Part shown: positions 17,454 to 26,443 of the stretch, piece after piece
Layout: every line of letters starts with the position of its first letter
How positions within the stretch are numbered: the stretch's first letter is position 1
NCBI GenBank assembly: GCA_900635495.1
Contig: LR134136.1
Span: forward strand, 2,914,001 to 2,978,000
Direction: 5' to 3'
Source: Atlantibacter hermannii
Lineage (GTDB): Bacteria > Pseudomonadota > Gammaproteobacteria > Enterobacterales > Enterobacteriaceae
DNA: 64,000 bases
Program-made: the position numbers and the translations under genes
The notes under the pieces: model-generated
Databases searched by the model: none
Told to the model about the DNA's origin: nothing
What the model saw: only the letters and a program-made list of their open reading frames with translations

Positions 17454-18944
17454 ATGCGCAACCCCACCATATTGCAATGTTTTCACTGGTATTCCCCCGG
17501 CGGCGGTACGTTATGGCCGGAGGTCACTGAACGCGCTGCAACGTTTAATGATATCGGCATCACCATGGTCTGGCTCCCGCCCGCCTGTAAAGGCAGTGAA
17601 GGCGAGCATTCCGTCGGCTACGACGCTTACGATCTGTTTGATCTGGGTGAGTTCGATCAAAAAGGATCTGTCGCCACCAAATACGGCACCAAAGACCAGT
17701 TGCATCAGGCCATCGAGGCCCTGCACCAGAACAGTATCGCCGTGCTGCTCGATGTGGTGGTAAACCACAAAATGGGCGCCGATGAAAAAGAACGCGTCCA
17801 TGTCAATCGTGTGAACCAACTCGATCGCAATCAAATCGATGATGAAGTCATTGAATGCGAAGCTTGGACCCGCTACACCTTTCCCGCCCGCAAAGGGCAA
17901 TATTCCAGATTCATCTGGGATCATAAATGTTTCAGTGGTGTCGACCGGATTGAAAATCCGACCGAAGACGGCGTGTTCAAAATCATCAACGACTATACCG
18001 GAAGAGGGCTGGAACGACCAGGTAGACACCGAAAACGGCAATTTCGATTATCTGATGGGTTCCAACATTGACTATCGCAACCGCGCCGTCACGGAAGAAA
18101 TTAAGTACTGGGCGCGATGGATCATGGATCAAACGCACTGCGACGGCTTTCGGCTGGATGCGGTAAAACATATTCCCGCCTGGTTTTATAAAGCCTGGAT
18201 CGAGCATGTCCAGGAGGTGGCACCGAAACCGCTGTTTATCGTGGCGGAATACTGGTCGCATGAGGTGGAAAAACTGCATCAGTACATCGAACAGGTCGGC
18301 GGCCAGACCCAGTTATTCGACGCGCCGTTGCATATGAAATTCCACGAAGCTTCCTGCCAGGGGAAGCGATTATGACATGCGTCAGATCTACACCGGCACA
18401 CTGGTTGAAGCCGATCCGTTTCATGCCGTTACGCTGGTGGCCAACCACGATACGCAACCGCTTCAGGCGCTGGAAGCGCCGGTTGAAGCCTGGTTTAAAC
18501 CGCTAGCCTACGCGCTGATTCTGCTGCGGGAGAATGGCGTTCCGTCGGTGTTTTATCCCGATCTTTATGGTGCCAGCTACGACGACATCGGCAGCGACGG
18601 CGAGCGATACCACGTTGATATGCCTGTTGTGGACAAGCTCGATACCCTGATCCTGGCCCGCCAGCGCTTTGCCCACGGCGTCCAGACGCTGTGGTTCGAT
18701 CATCCCAACTGTATCGCCTTCAGCCGTAGCGGCACTGAAGACGATCCGGGTTGCGTGGTGGTGATGTCTAACGGTGACGCGGGTGAGAAAACGCTGGCGC
18801 TGGGCGAAAACTATGCGAATAAAACCTGGTGTGATTTTCTGGGCAATCAGTCACAACAGGTCACAACCGATGAAAACGGCACCGGGATATTTACCTGTCC
18901 GGCGGGCAACGTCAGCGTATGGGTGATTGAAGAAAACAATATAA
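17454..18944 (+). CDS. amyA: Cytoplasmic alpha-amylase, frameshifted
   Basis: AmyA is the cytoplasmic GH13 alpha-amylase acting on maltodextrins and glycogen. It starts MRNPTILQCFHWYSPGGGTLWPE at 17454. Conserved GH13 regions are visible: VLLDVVVNHKMGADE (region I), GFRLDAVKHIP with the nucleophile Asp (II), IVAEYWSH with the acid Glu (III) and LVANHDTQPLQ (IV). Three extra bases break the frame, at 18000-18001, 18360-18363 and 18933-18936. Removing them ends the protein ...VWVIEE plus two residues at TAA 18942-18944 and gives 495 residues, exactly the E. coli length. It lies after fliT, as in E. coli. Confidence 0.92.
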
Positions 18945-18953
18945 GCAGGTGTT

Positions 18954-18975
18954 GCGGGCAGGTCACGCTGCCCGC
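18954..18975. terminator. Hairpin between convergent amyA and yedD
   Basis: GCGGGCAG (18954-18961) pairs with CTGCCCGC (18968-18975) around GTCACG. It lies in the 43-base gap between the converging amyA and yedD stops. The U tract is weak on both sides, so termination efficiency is uncertain. Confidence 0.6.
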
Positions 18976-18987
18976 TTCAACAGAGCG

Positions 18988-19401
18988 TTACGGCAGCGGG
19001 CTTAACAACGGATGCGCGGCCAGGAAGTCGGCGCACTCTTTTGTCGGACGCTCAACGCGCTGGAGATCCATACCGGCATATTCCATCCGATCGCCGGTGC
19101 GTTCGATGGAATACACTTCAACTTTCTCGGTCACATTATAAAGATCACCGCCGCGCTGCATCAGTTTACCCGGTAGTGCAATGACACGCTGCCACTGGCG
19201 GCAGTCGAGGGTATCGCCTTTTTCAGTGACAATAAAACTGGCGATGGCTTCCGGACTCACCAGCTTGCCCTGCGGCCCCTGGGATTGCCAGTAACCGGCG
19301 AGGCCCGCCGGCGCGGGCGCTTTAACCACTTCCTGATAACTCTCCACCTGCGCGCAGCCGCTCAGGGCCACCAGCGCCGCTGCCAGTGCATATTTTTTCA
19401 T
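18988..19401 (-). CDS. yedD: Lipoprotein YedD
   Basis: YedD is a predicted outer-membrane lipoprotein of 137 residues. The signal MKKYALAAALVALSGC carries a lipobox LSGC, with the acylated Cys at about residue 16 and Ala at +2. The mature part has the conserved GYWQSQGPQGKLVSPEAIASF and ECADFLAAHPLL blocks. I use the second of two adjacent Met codons (19401) because this gives the E. coli length. Its function is unknown; it lies convergent to amyA as in E. coli. Confidence 0.94.
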   Translation of the reverse strand: MKKYALAAALVALSGCAQVESYQEVVKAPAPAGLAGYWQSQGPQGKLVSPEAIASFIVTEKGDTLDCRQWQRVIALPGKLMQRGGDLYNVTEKVEVYSIERTGDRMEYAGMDLQRVERPTKECADFLAAHPLLSPLP

Positions 19402-19603
19402 CATCCTACCTGCAATATCAAAAAAATGAGTGTGGCATTAAAGCGTTATCGCCGGCCAGCCTTCAAGTTGCGCAATAAACTGCCTGACGCATCACTTTCC
19501 CGGTATTAACCCCTGCAAACACTATGGAAAACGCGTATGATGCCGGCTCTTTCCAGCGTATTTCGCTTGTTTTAGATCCGTCTGAGTTCAGAGGCTAAAA
19601 ACC

Positions 19604-20819
19604 ATGTCCTGGCAACACTTCAAACAGCAATATCTTGTTAAATTCTGGGCGCCGCTGCCGGCGGTTATCGCCGCCGGTATCCTCTCCACCTACTATTTTG
19701 GCCTGACCGGCACTTTCTGGGCTGTTACCGGCGAGTTCACCCGTTGGGGCGGGCAGCTGTTGCAGCTGATGGGCGTCCATGCCGAAGAGTGGGGATATTT
19801 TAAAAATTATCCATCTCGAAGGCACTCCCCTTACCCGCATCGACGGCATGATGATTATCGGCATGTTCGGCGGCTGCTTCGCCGCCGCGCTGTGGGCCAA
19901 CAACGTTAAACTGCGTAAACCGCAGCACCGGATACGCATCATCCAGGCGATTGCCGGCGGGATTATCGCGGGCTTCGGTGCGCGTCTGGCGATGGGCTGC
20001 AACCTGGCGGCCTTCTTTACCGGCATTCCTCAGTTCTCCCTGCATGCCTGGTTTTTTGCCAGTGCCACCGCCATCGGCTCCTGGTTCGGTGCGCGCTTTA
20101 CCCTGATGCCGATATTCCGCATCCCGGTCAAGCTGCAAAAAGTCTCCAGCGCCTCGCAGCTGACACAAAATCACGATCAGGCGCGCCGCCGTTTTCGCAT
20201 CGGGATGTTGATTTTCGTCGGCATGGTGGGATGGGGTTTACTGACCGCGATGAATCAACCGAAGCTGGGCCTGGCGATGCTGTTCGGTGTCGGATTTGGT
20301 TTGCTGATTGAGCGGGCGCAAATCTGTTTTACGTCGGCATTCCGCGACATGTGGATCACCGGACGTACCCATATGGCTAAGGCGATCATTTTTGGCATGG
20401 CCGTCAGCGCCATTGGCATTTTCAGCTATGTGCAACTGGGCGCGGAACCGAAAATCATGTGGGCTGGCCCTAACGCTGTGCTGGGCGGATTGCTGTTTGG
20501 CTTTGGCATTGTGCTGGCTGGCGGCTGTGAAACGGGCTGGATGTACCGCGCCGTGGAAGGCCAGACGCACTACTGGTGGGTCGGGCTGGGCAACGTGATT
20601 GGTTCCACGATACTGGCGTACTACTGGGACGATCTCTCCCCTTCCCTCGCCACCAGCTGGGATAAAATCAACCTGTTAAACACCTTTGGCCCGCTGGGCG
20701 GTCTGCTTGTCACTTATCTGATGCTGTTCGCGGCTTTAATGTTGATTATTGGCTGGGAGAAACATTTCTTCCGTCGCAGCCGCACCGTAAGCACTGAAAC
20801 CATTAAGGAAGGCGTATGA
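19604..20819 (+). CDS. yedE: YedE/YeeE-family sulfur/selenium transporter, one frameshift
   Basis: YedE is a polytopic inner-membrane protein of the YeeE/YedE family, whose characterised members transport thiosulfate; YedE itself is linked by context to selenium or sulfur supply. The start is MSWQHFKQQYLVKFWAPLPAV at 19604. An extra A in the run 19802-19806 shifts the frame after EEWGYFK. The remainder contains the two pore signatures MGCNLAAFFTGIPQFSLHAW and GGCETGWMYRAVEG, with the conserved cysteines. Corrected length is 404 residues. It overlaps yedF by four bases (ATGA), implying a joint function with the sulfur-carrier-like YedF. Confidence 0.92.
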
Positions 20820-21049
20820 GCACGATAGTACCGGATTACCGTCTTGATATGGTTGGCGAGCCTTGCCCATACCCGGCGGTGGCGACGCTTGAAGCGATGC
20901 CGCAGCTTAAAAAAGGCGAGATTTTAGAGGTGATCAGCGATTGCCCGCAGTCGATAAATAATATTCCGCTGGATGCGCGGAATCACGGGTATGAGGTGCT
21001 GGAGATCCAGCAGGATGGCCCGACGATACGTTATTTGATACGTAAGTAG
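20816..21049 (+). CDS. yedF: TusA-family sulfur-carrier-like protein YedF
   Basis: YedF is a 77-residue member of the TusA/SirA family. It has the conserved CPYPAV motif near residue 17 with the reactive cysteine and a beta-alpha-beta-alpha fold (VISDCPQSINNIPLDARNHG). The start overlaps the yedE stop, so the two are coupled. TusA-like proteins hand persulfide sulfur to partners; the YedE-YedF pairing suggests delivery of transported sulfur or selenium species, which is inference. Intact. Confidence 0.95.
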   Translation: MSTIVPDYRLDMVGEPCPYPAVATLEAMPQLKKGEILEVISDCPQSINNIPLDARNHGYEVLEIQQDGPTIRYLIRK

Positions 21050-21408
21050 AGGGAGGGAGCCGTTCTGCCTTCGAGGGGGCCCACAAGGGGCTATTGTTCC
21101 GTTCGCGAAGTATTTGCGACTCAGCGTGACGCCGTAGCACGCGAACGGGCAAAGGGGAGTTCCGCACTCCCCTTTGCAATTTTGCAATCCCCGCTCCCGG
21201 TCAACAAAATCGGCGGCTTTGCCGCATTACTCGGCCCATCCATGGCCTCGCCCCTTCGGGGCCGCCGCGAGGGGCGTTCAAATTTGCTCCCGGCAAATTT
21301 GTCCTCGCCTCCATTTCCTCGCTTCAGGTCGGTCGTGATGCTACTTATTGGTGAAATTCAGCAAGTAAAAAAGGCCGCCGAAGCGACCCTGTCTTTGTGC
21401 GCAATAAA
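21050..21408. other. Structured noncoding stretch at start of accessory patch
   Basis: There is no convincing gene in these 359 bases. They hold two adjacent hairpins. CCGTTCGCG (21099-21107) pairs with CGCGAACGG (21140-21148). GCAAAGGGGAGT (21149-21160) then pairs perfectly with ACTCCCCTTTGC (21166-21177). A 76-codon rightward reading frame from a TTG at 21182 is Pro/Arg-rich and lacks a ribosome site; I do not call it. Confidence 0.5.
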
Positions 21409-21766
21409 TTAGTAACTGTTGAAACTGCTACGTTCTTTCTTAAATAAGGCATAAGAAATTCTGATACTTTCGATCATCGCCTTTTCTAAAGGATCTGACA
21501 CCTTGTCTGACAGAGTCTGTATCCACTGTAGGGGATAGGAGTTTTGTCTCTTTAAGCAGAGTAGTTTGCTGCTCATTCAGCAAGGCTATGCGCAATGGCT
21601 TGCCGCCTGACTTACGGATTTCAAATCCGACAGTTCCAAACTCTTCAAGGTCTATATTATTGCGGTCAACCAGCTTAATGATAGCGTCATGGTCTCGGCC
21701 CACCCCGTCTGCTATTGCTGCGGTATTAGTGACAAGGTCGAGTTTCTTAATCTCTACTAATTGCAT
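21409..21766 (-). CDS. Phage Rha-like regulatory protein, one frameshift
   Basis: The N-terminal 70 residues (MQLVEIKKLDLVTNTAAIAD, GRDHDAIIKLVDRN, FGTVGFEIRKSGGKP, ALLNEQQTTLL) resemble the Rha family of phage regulators, which begin with a short N-terminal domain followed by a conserved LNEQQ block. The frame then becomes implausible. Removing one base from the GGGG run at 21531-21534 continues it as WIQTLSDKVSDPLEKAMIESIRISYALFKKERSSF to a TAA at 21409-21411, about 118 residues. The N-terminal match is by eye; the gene is short for Rha and may itself be a remnant. It belongs to the phage-derived patch between yedF and fliE. Confidence 0.6.
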
Positions 21767-21943
21767 AGCGTTTTCCTACTCTTTGAGATGAACCTTTGCC
21801 GAAATGAAACGCCAGCCCACCGAAGGCTCGCCAGCACTAAACTGACGTCTCTAAAGGCTCATTTCACAGGTTAGGGTTCGGTGTGTTTGTGGTCATGCTC
21901 TGCCATTTCGGGTGGCAGTTCTTCTTGGGGTTTGTCATGCCCA

Positions 21944-21970
21944 ATAAAAAAGCCCGACCGAAGTCAGGCT
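21944..21970 (-). terminator. Leftward terminator in phage patch
   Basis: AGCCCGAC (21951-21958), loop CGAA, GTCAGGCT (21963-21970) form a hairpin with one internal mismatch. Read leftward it is followed by a U tract (A run 21944-21951). It would end a leftward transcript from the Rz region. Confidence 0.75.
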
Positions 21971-22018
21971 CTTGATTGGTTATGTTATGCTTCAGAGCAA
22001 CTTGTAAGGAGACAGGCT

Positions 22019-22297
22019 ATGCACATAAATACCAAGTACAGACTTGGAGCTCTGTTCTACCTCATGGCGGCATATGCTATTGCCCTGCCACTGATGGCCC
22101 TGATTTTAGATGTGGTGATTGGCGGTAGCCTTATTGATATATGGAAAGGTTCATATTCCTTCTCTGACTTGCTTAACCACCGCGAGGATCTTTATCTCAT
22201 GATGGCAGGGCTAGGTGCTGCCATAGGATTTGTCTACTGGCTCTTTTTTTACAGAAAATACCAGCATTACGACCCTATGGATAAATACTTTAAGTAG
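22019..22297 (+). CDS. Small two-helix membrane protein, unknown function
   Basis: This is a 92-residue protein starting MHINTKYRLGALFYLMAAYA behind AAGGAGACAGGCT, a strong ribosome site. Two hydrophobic segments are visible (about residues 10-35, LGALFYLMAAYAIALPLMAL; and 62-78, MMAGLGAAIGFVYWLFF) separated by a polar loop. The tail KYQHYDPMDKYFK is charged. I do not recognise the family. It lies between two leftward phage-type genes and its stop abuts the Rz stop, so a prophage cargo or exclusion-type membrane protein is possible, but there is no direct evidence. Confidence 0.65.
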   Translation: MHINTKYRLGALFYLMAAYAIALPLMALILDVVIGGSLIDIWKGSYSFSDLLNHREDLYLMMAGLGAAIGFVYWLFFYRKYQHYDPMDKYFK

Positions 22298-22663
22298 TTA
22301 CAGGCATTGCCTGGTGATGTAGTCCTGCAAATACTTCAGGGCTTTCTGGTGGCGGATGATTCCGGATCGGATACCGAGAACGTTTCGTCCAGCAAGGTCA
22401 GCGAGTTCGACGGTTCCTGCATCGCCCATGCTGCCGGTGGTGGAGGTGTAATCCTGAGTGGGACACTTCCCTTAACGCGCACCCTGCCACCATTATCGAG
22501 ACGCCTACGCAGAGCATCATTTGCAGCATTCGCATCAGCAAGCTCCTTTGTGCATTTAGCGTCCAGCGCTGCAACATCGCGCTGGCGCACCTGCATGTCG
22601 TTGATGGGGGCGCTCGCCAGCTTCAGGCTTTGCTCGGCATCAGCAGCACGATTTCTTCTGTTT
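22298..22663 (-). pseudogene. Lambda-type Rz (i-spanin) fragment
   Basis: The reading MQVRQRDVAALDAKCTKELA, DANAANDALRRRL, GGRVRVKG closely follows the central coiled coil of lambda Rz, the inner-membrane spanin for phage lysis. With one base restored near 22467-22471 it continues into the typical C-terminal tail (TGSMGDAGTVELADLAGRNV, IIRHQKALKYLQDYI) and ends at 22298. The N-terminal membrane anchor is absent: an in-frame stop lies just upstream of residue NRAADAEQSLKLASAP near 22663. It is therefore a truncated relic, and the clearest proof that this patch came from a lambdoid phage. Confidence 0.8.
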
Positions 22664-22701
22664 CAGTGAGAAAATGCTTGCGCTAATGTATAGGTGCACC
22701 A

Positions 22702-22720
22702 ATGCTAATCACATTAGCAT
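22702..22720. promoter_or_regulatory. Operator-like inverted repeat
   Basis: ATGCTAAT (22702-22709), CAC, ATTAGCAT (22713-22720) is a perfect 8+8 dyad in a leader upstream of two small rightward genes. The size and symmetry suit a dimeric repressor site, possibly for the ribbon-helix-helix protein encoded at 22893. The match is structural only; no known regulator consensus was identified. Confidence 0.5.
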
Positions 22721-22774
22721 GCCGCAGAAACGGGAAGGGCCCACCGAAGCGGAGCCCAACATGAAGAAAGGGTT

Positions 22775-22930
22775 ATGATGAAGTTAGTCATCATCCTGAT
22801 TGATTCCATAGTAATTAGCTGCCAGCTTACTAAGACAGTCAGAAGAAGGGAAAAAATCCCCTCCAACCCTAAACTCAAATATAAGGTCGAAAATGGCCCA
22901 ATCAACTACCGCAATTCAGTTAAAGAGTGA
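22775..22930 (+). CDS. Small ORF overlapping the RHH gene
   Basis: A 51-codon frame begins ATGATGAAGTTAG behind AAGAAAGGG. It encodes a hydrophobic N-terminus (MMKLVIILIDSIVISCQL) followed by a basic tail (TKTVRRREKIPSNPKLKYK). It overlaps the start of the ribbon-helix-helix gene by 38 bases in another frame. A short hydrophobic plus basic peptide paired with an RHH protein would fit a small toxin or leader peptide, but this is speculation; it could be noncoding leader. Confidence 0.3.
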   Translation: MMKLVIILIDSIVISCQLTKTVRRREKIPSNPKLKYKVENGPINYRNSVKE

Positions 22931-23077
22931 TCTCAAACGAGGGGTTAGAAGCAAAGGCTTCAAACTTACCGAGGAGATTATCTCTCTCATTGCAGACTTA
23001 TCAGATAAAACCGGGAGCCGCAATCCGCCGTCATTAGCGAAGCAATCAGGCTTTACGCTGAATCACTTAACAAGTAA
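22893..23077 (+). CDS. Ribbon-helix-helix DNA-binding protein, one frameshift
   Basis: The sequence starts MAQSTTAIQLKSDLKRGVRS and continues KLTEEIISLIADLSDKTG. Restoring one G in the run 23013-23015 gives EPQSAVISEAIRLYAESLNK and a stop at 23075-23077, 61 residues in all. The pattern of a beta strand, two amphipathic helices and the S-x-x-I-x-E-A-I-R core is typical of CopG/Arc-type ribbon-helix-helix proteins, common as antitoxins and plasmid or phage regulators. A strong terminator follows four bases later and an operator-like dyad lies upstream, so this is a self-contained regulatory unit. No obvious toxin gene follows. Confidence 0.65.
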
Positions 23078-23080
23078 CCC

Positions 23081-23118
23081 AATGTGCCGAATGCGTATGT
23101 TATTCGGCGCATTTTTTT
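23081..23118 (+). terminator. Strong rightward terminator after the RHH gene
   Basis: AATGTGCCGAAT (23081-23092) pairs with ATTCGGCGCATT (23102-23113) with one G-U, followed by a seven-T run. It immediately follows the small RHH gene. Confidence 0.9.
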
Positions 23119-23185
23119 GGGTTGAATAAGCTTTTAACAATAAAAAGCCCCGCTGCCTGAAGCAAACGGAACCCTTTCATAAAAC

Positions 23186-23222
23186 TTAAAAATGCACCGC
23201 TGCCCGAAGCGAAAGGCTTCGG
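23186..23222 (-). terminator. fliE terminator
   Basis: CCGAAGC (23204-23210) and GCTTCGG (23216-23222) pair around a GAAAG loop; leftward the hairpin is followed, after a short gap, by a U-rich stretch. It begins three bases after the fliE stop. Confidence 0.75.
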
Positions 23223-23225
23223 CAA

Positions 23226-23537
23226 CTACACCTGCATATTCATCACATCCTGGTACGCCGATACCAGCTTATTCCTCACCTGAATCCCCATCTGAAGAGA
23301 GACCGATGATTTCTGCAAATCAACCATCACATCGTTAAGCGAGACACCCGGTGTGCCGAGTGAAAACTCATTTGCCTGCGCACGGGCAGCGTTTTGCGTA
23401 TCGCTGATGCGGCCAAGCGCGGCCTGAAGCTCGCCGGCAAAGCTCACGGCAGGTTGTTGTTGTACCGGCGTATTGCGCGCTGACAGCATTGTGGCCTGCA
23501 GCTGTTGAACAACGCCTTCAATCCCCTGAATGGACAT
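23226..23537 (-). CDS. fliE: Flagellar hook-basal body protein FliE
   Basis: FliE links the MS ring to the proximal rod and is the first rod substrate of the export gate. It has 103 residues (E. coli 104), starting MSIQGIEGVVQQLQATMLSA. The conserved C-terminal GVSLNDVMVDLQKSSVSLQMGIQVRNKLVSAYQDVMNMQV is read here in two adjoining blocks with family-typical spacing. It is a single-gene unit divergent from fliF, sharing a 227-base intergenic region where class 2 (FlhDC) promoters are expected; I could not define the sites. Confidence 0.97.
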   Translation of the reverse strand: MSIQGIEGVVQQLQATMLSARNTPVQQQPAVSFAGELQAALGRISDTQNAARAQANEFSLGTPGVSLNDVMVDLQKSSVSLQMGIQVRNKLVSAYQDVMNMQV

Positions 23538-23764
23538 GGTAATCCCCCTGGATCATTTCAAGTAGACGGAGGTTAACATCTTGTCAATGAGATAAAGGCG
23601 CTAAATAGCCACTAAAAACTCATCTATTTGCTTCATCGAAAATTTCGGAAAGCCAAATAATGGCATCGCCATCATTGTGGAAGTTTTAGTGCACGTTGCA
23701 CCCGGGAGTCCGTCTTGCTTCATAACACCAGAATTGTTGTCCACGCCGAGCATCGAGGTGCGCT

Positions 23765-25451
23765 ATGAATACCGCTACCCAGGGCCAGGCGCCAGCAAAT
23801 AAAGCCAACGAATGGTTAACCCGTCTGCGAGCTAACCCTCGTATTCCATTGATGGTGGCCGGCGCGGCTGCGGTCGCTATTATTGTGGCCCTCGTTCTGT
23901 GGGCAAAAACCCCCGATTACCGGGTTCTCTACACTAACCTGAACGAGAAAGATGGCGGCGCCATCGTTACCCAGTTGACGCAAATGAATGTGCCCTACCG
24001 TTTCTCAGATGACGGCGGTGCACTTATGGTTCCTGCCGATAAAGTGCACGAGCTGCGTCTGCGTCTCGCCGGACTGGGCCTGCCAAAAGGCGGCGCGGTC
24101 GGTTTTGAATTACTCGATCAGGAAAAATTCGGCATCAGCCAGTTCAGCGAGCAGGTGAACTATCAGCGCGCGCTGGAAGGCGAACTCTCTCGCACCATCG
24201 AAACCTTAGGTCCGGTAAAAAGCGCACGCGTACATTTAGCGATGCCTAAACCTTCACTGTTCGTGCGCGAGCAGAAAGCCCCGTCCGCGTCAGTCACGAT
24301 CAACCTGGAAGCGGGTCGTGCGCTGGATGAAGGGCAAATCACCGCCGTGGTGCATATGGTGTCCAGCGCGGTAGCAGGTTTGCCGCCAGGTAACGTAACC
24401 CTGGTCGACCAGAGCGGCCGTCTGTTGACCCCTTCCAGCACCGCCGGGCGCGATCTGAATGACGCCCAGTTGAAATACGCCGCCGATGTTGAAGGCCGCG
24501 TTCAGCGCCGCATCGAAGCGATCCTCGGCCCAATCGTTGGCAACGGTAACGTGCATGCCCAGGTAACCGCGCAAATCGACTTCGCCAGCAAAGAACAAAC
24601 CGAAGAGCAGTATCGCCCGAACAGCGACCCAAGCCAGGCCGCAGTCCGTTCTCGCCAGTTAAATACTAACGAACAAATTGGCAGCGGATTACCGGGCGGC
24701 GTACCAGGCGCGTTATCGAACCAGCCTGCGCCAGCCAACAATGCGCCGATTGAAACACCGCCTGCGCAAAACCAGCAGAACGCCGCTCAAAATAACGCCC
24801 AGCGTACGCAGACCAATAATGCCAGCGCCGTGCCGCGTAACACCCAGCACGATGAGACCACTAACTACGAAGTCGACCGCACCATTCGCCATACCAAAAT
24901 GAATACCGGCGATGTGCAGCGTCTGTCCGTTGCCGTGGTGGTGAATTATCGCACCCTCGCCGACGGCAAGCCCCTGCCGCTCACTAACGATCAGATGAAG
25001 CAAATCGAAGATCTGACCCGTGAAGCGATGGGCTTTACCGAATCGCGTGGCGACACCCTGAACGTGGTGAACTCACCGTTCACCGAAACGCTGGAAACCG
25101 GTGGTGAACTGCCGTTCTGGCAACAGCAGAGCTTTATCGATCAGATGCTGTCCGCCGGTCGCTGGTTGATTGTGCTGATTGTCGCCTGGCTGCTGTGGCG
25201 TAAAGCGGTACGTCCGCAGCTGCAGCGCCGCGTCGAAGAGACCAAGGCCGTTCAGGAAGAAGCTCGCCAGCAGAAAGAGATGGAACAAGCGGTGGATGTT
25301 CGTCTCACCCCGCGACGAACAAACCCAGCAGCGCCGGAACAATCAGCGCCTGAGCGCCGAAGTAATGAGCCAGCGTATCCGTGAAATGTCTGATAACGAT
25401 CCGCGCGTGGTCGCGCTGGTCATTCGCCAGTGGATGAGTAACGAACTATGA
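23765..25451 (+). CDS. fliF: Flagellar MS-ring protein FliF, one frameshift
   Basis: FliF forms the membrane ring on which the motor and export apparatus are built. It begins MNTATQGQAPANKANEWLTR. A first transmembrane segment (IPLMVAGAAAVAIIVALVLW, residues 28-47), the ring-building motifs, a Gln/Asn-rich linker near 320-360 and a second transmembrane helix (LIVLIVAWLLW, about 452-462) follow. At 25308-25311 an extra C shifts the frame. Removing it gives the proper FliG-binding tail (RDEQTQQRRNNQRLSAEVMS, SDNDPRVVALVIRQWMSNEL) and a stop at 25449-25451 that overlaps fliG. Corrected length is 561 residues. Confidence 0.94.
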
Positions 25452-26443
25452 GTGAACTGACCGGTACCGACAAAAGCGCCATTTTGCTGATGACCATCGG
25501 CGAAGACCGTGCGGCAGAGGTGTTCAAACACCTCTCTGCGCGCGAGGTCCAGCATCTGAGCGCCGCGATGGCCAACGTGCGCCAGATTTCTAATAAGCAA
25601 TTGACCGACGTGCTTTCGGAGTTTGAGCAGGAAGCCGAACAGTTCGCTGCTCTGAGCGTCAATGCCAACGATTACCTGCGTTCGGTGCTGGTCAAAGCGC
25701 TGGGCGAAGAGCGTGCCGCCAGCCTGCTGGAGGACATTCTCGATACCAAAGAGACCACCTCCGGGATGGAAACGCTCAACTTTATGGAGCCGCAGAGCGC
25801 TGCCGACCTTATTCGCGACGAGCACCCGCAGATTATCGCCACCATCCTGGTCCACCTCAAACGCGGCCAGGCGGCAGATATTCTTGCCCTGTTTGATGAG
25901 CGCCTGCGTCACGATGTGATGCTGCGTATTGCGACCTTCGGCGGCGTGCAGCCAGCCGCGCTGGCGGAACTGACCGAAGTGCTGAACAACCTGCTCGACG
26001 GCCAGAACCTCAAGCGCAGCAAAATGGGCGGCGTGAGAACCGCAGCCGAAATTATCAACCTGATGAAAACTCAGCAGGAAGAAGCCGTTATTACCGCAGT
26101 GCGCGAGTTCGATGGCGATCTGGCGCAGAAAATTATCGACGAGATGTTCCTGTTCGAAAACCTGGTGGAAGTGGACGACCGCAGTATCCAGCGCCTGTTG
26201 CAGGAAGTGGATTCCGAGTCGTTGCTGGTGGCCCTCAAAGGTGCCGAACAGCCGCTGCGCGAGAAATTCCTGCGCAATATGTCCCAGCGTGCAGCAGATA
26301 TTTTGCGCGACGACCTGGCCAACCGTGGCCCGGTACGACTTTCCCAGGTGGAGAACGAGCAGAAGGCAATTCTGCTGATTGTGCGCCGTCTGGCGGAAAC
26401 CGGCGAGATGGTCATTGGCAGCGGCGAGGATACCTATGTCTAA
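25448..26443 (+). CDS. fliG: Flagellar motor switch protein FliG
   Basis: FliG is the rotor protein that contacts MotA and transmits torque. All 331 residues are present (E. coli 331). The N-terminal FliF-binding domain, the middle EHPQIIATILVHLKRGQAADIL helix region with the EHPQ motif, and the C-terminal charged helix that meets the stator (FLRNMSQRAADILRDDLANRG, with Arg and Asp torque residues) are visible. The start overlaps the fliF stop (ATGA) and the end overlaps fliH by eight bases. Confidence 0.98.
   Translation: MSELTGTDKSAILLMTIGEDRAAEVFKHLSAREVQHLSAAMANVRQISNKQLTDVLSEFEQEAEQFAALSVNANDYLRSVLVKALGEERAASLLEDILDTKETTSGMETLNFMEPQSAADLIRDEHPQIIATILVHLKRGQAADILALFDERLRHDVMLRIATFGGVQPAALAELTEVLNNLLDGQNLKRSKMGGVRTAAEIINLMKTQQEEAVITAVREFDGDLAQKIIDEMFLFENLVEVDDRSIQRLLQEVDSESLLVALKGAEQPLREKFLRNMSQRAADILRDDLANRGPVRLSQVENEQKAILLIVRRLAETGEMVIGSGEDTYV

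Noticed and set aside
18945..19141. Apparent C-terminal extension of AmyA into antisense of yedD
   Set aside because: It arises only because of one extra A at 18933-18936; with it removed AmyA stops at its normal length.
21182..21412. Rightward 76-codon reading frame (TTG start) in the accessory patch
   Set aside because: It has no ribosome site and an Arg/Pro/Leu-rich composition. It begins inside the 3' arm of a hairpin region and overlaps the end of the leftward Rha-like gene.
22714..22905. Leftward hydrophobic 63-codon frame
   Set aside because: It runs antisense to the leader and start of the RHH gene, starts inside that gene and has no ribosome site. It is probably a shadow of the AT-rich leader.
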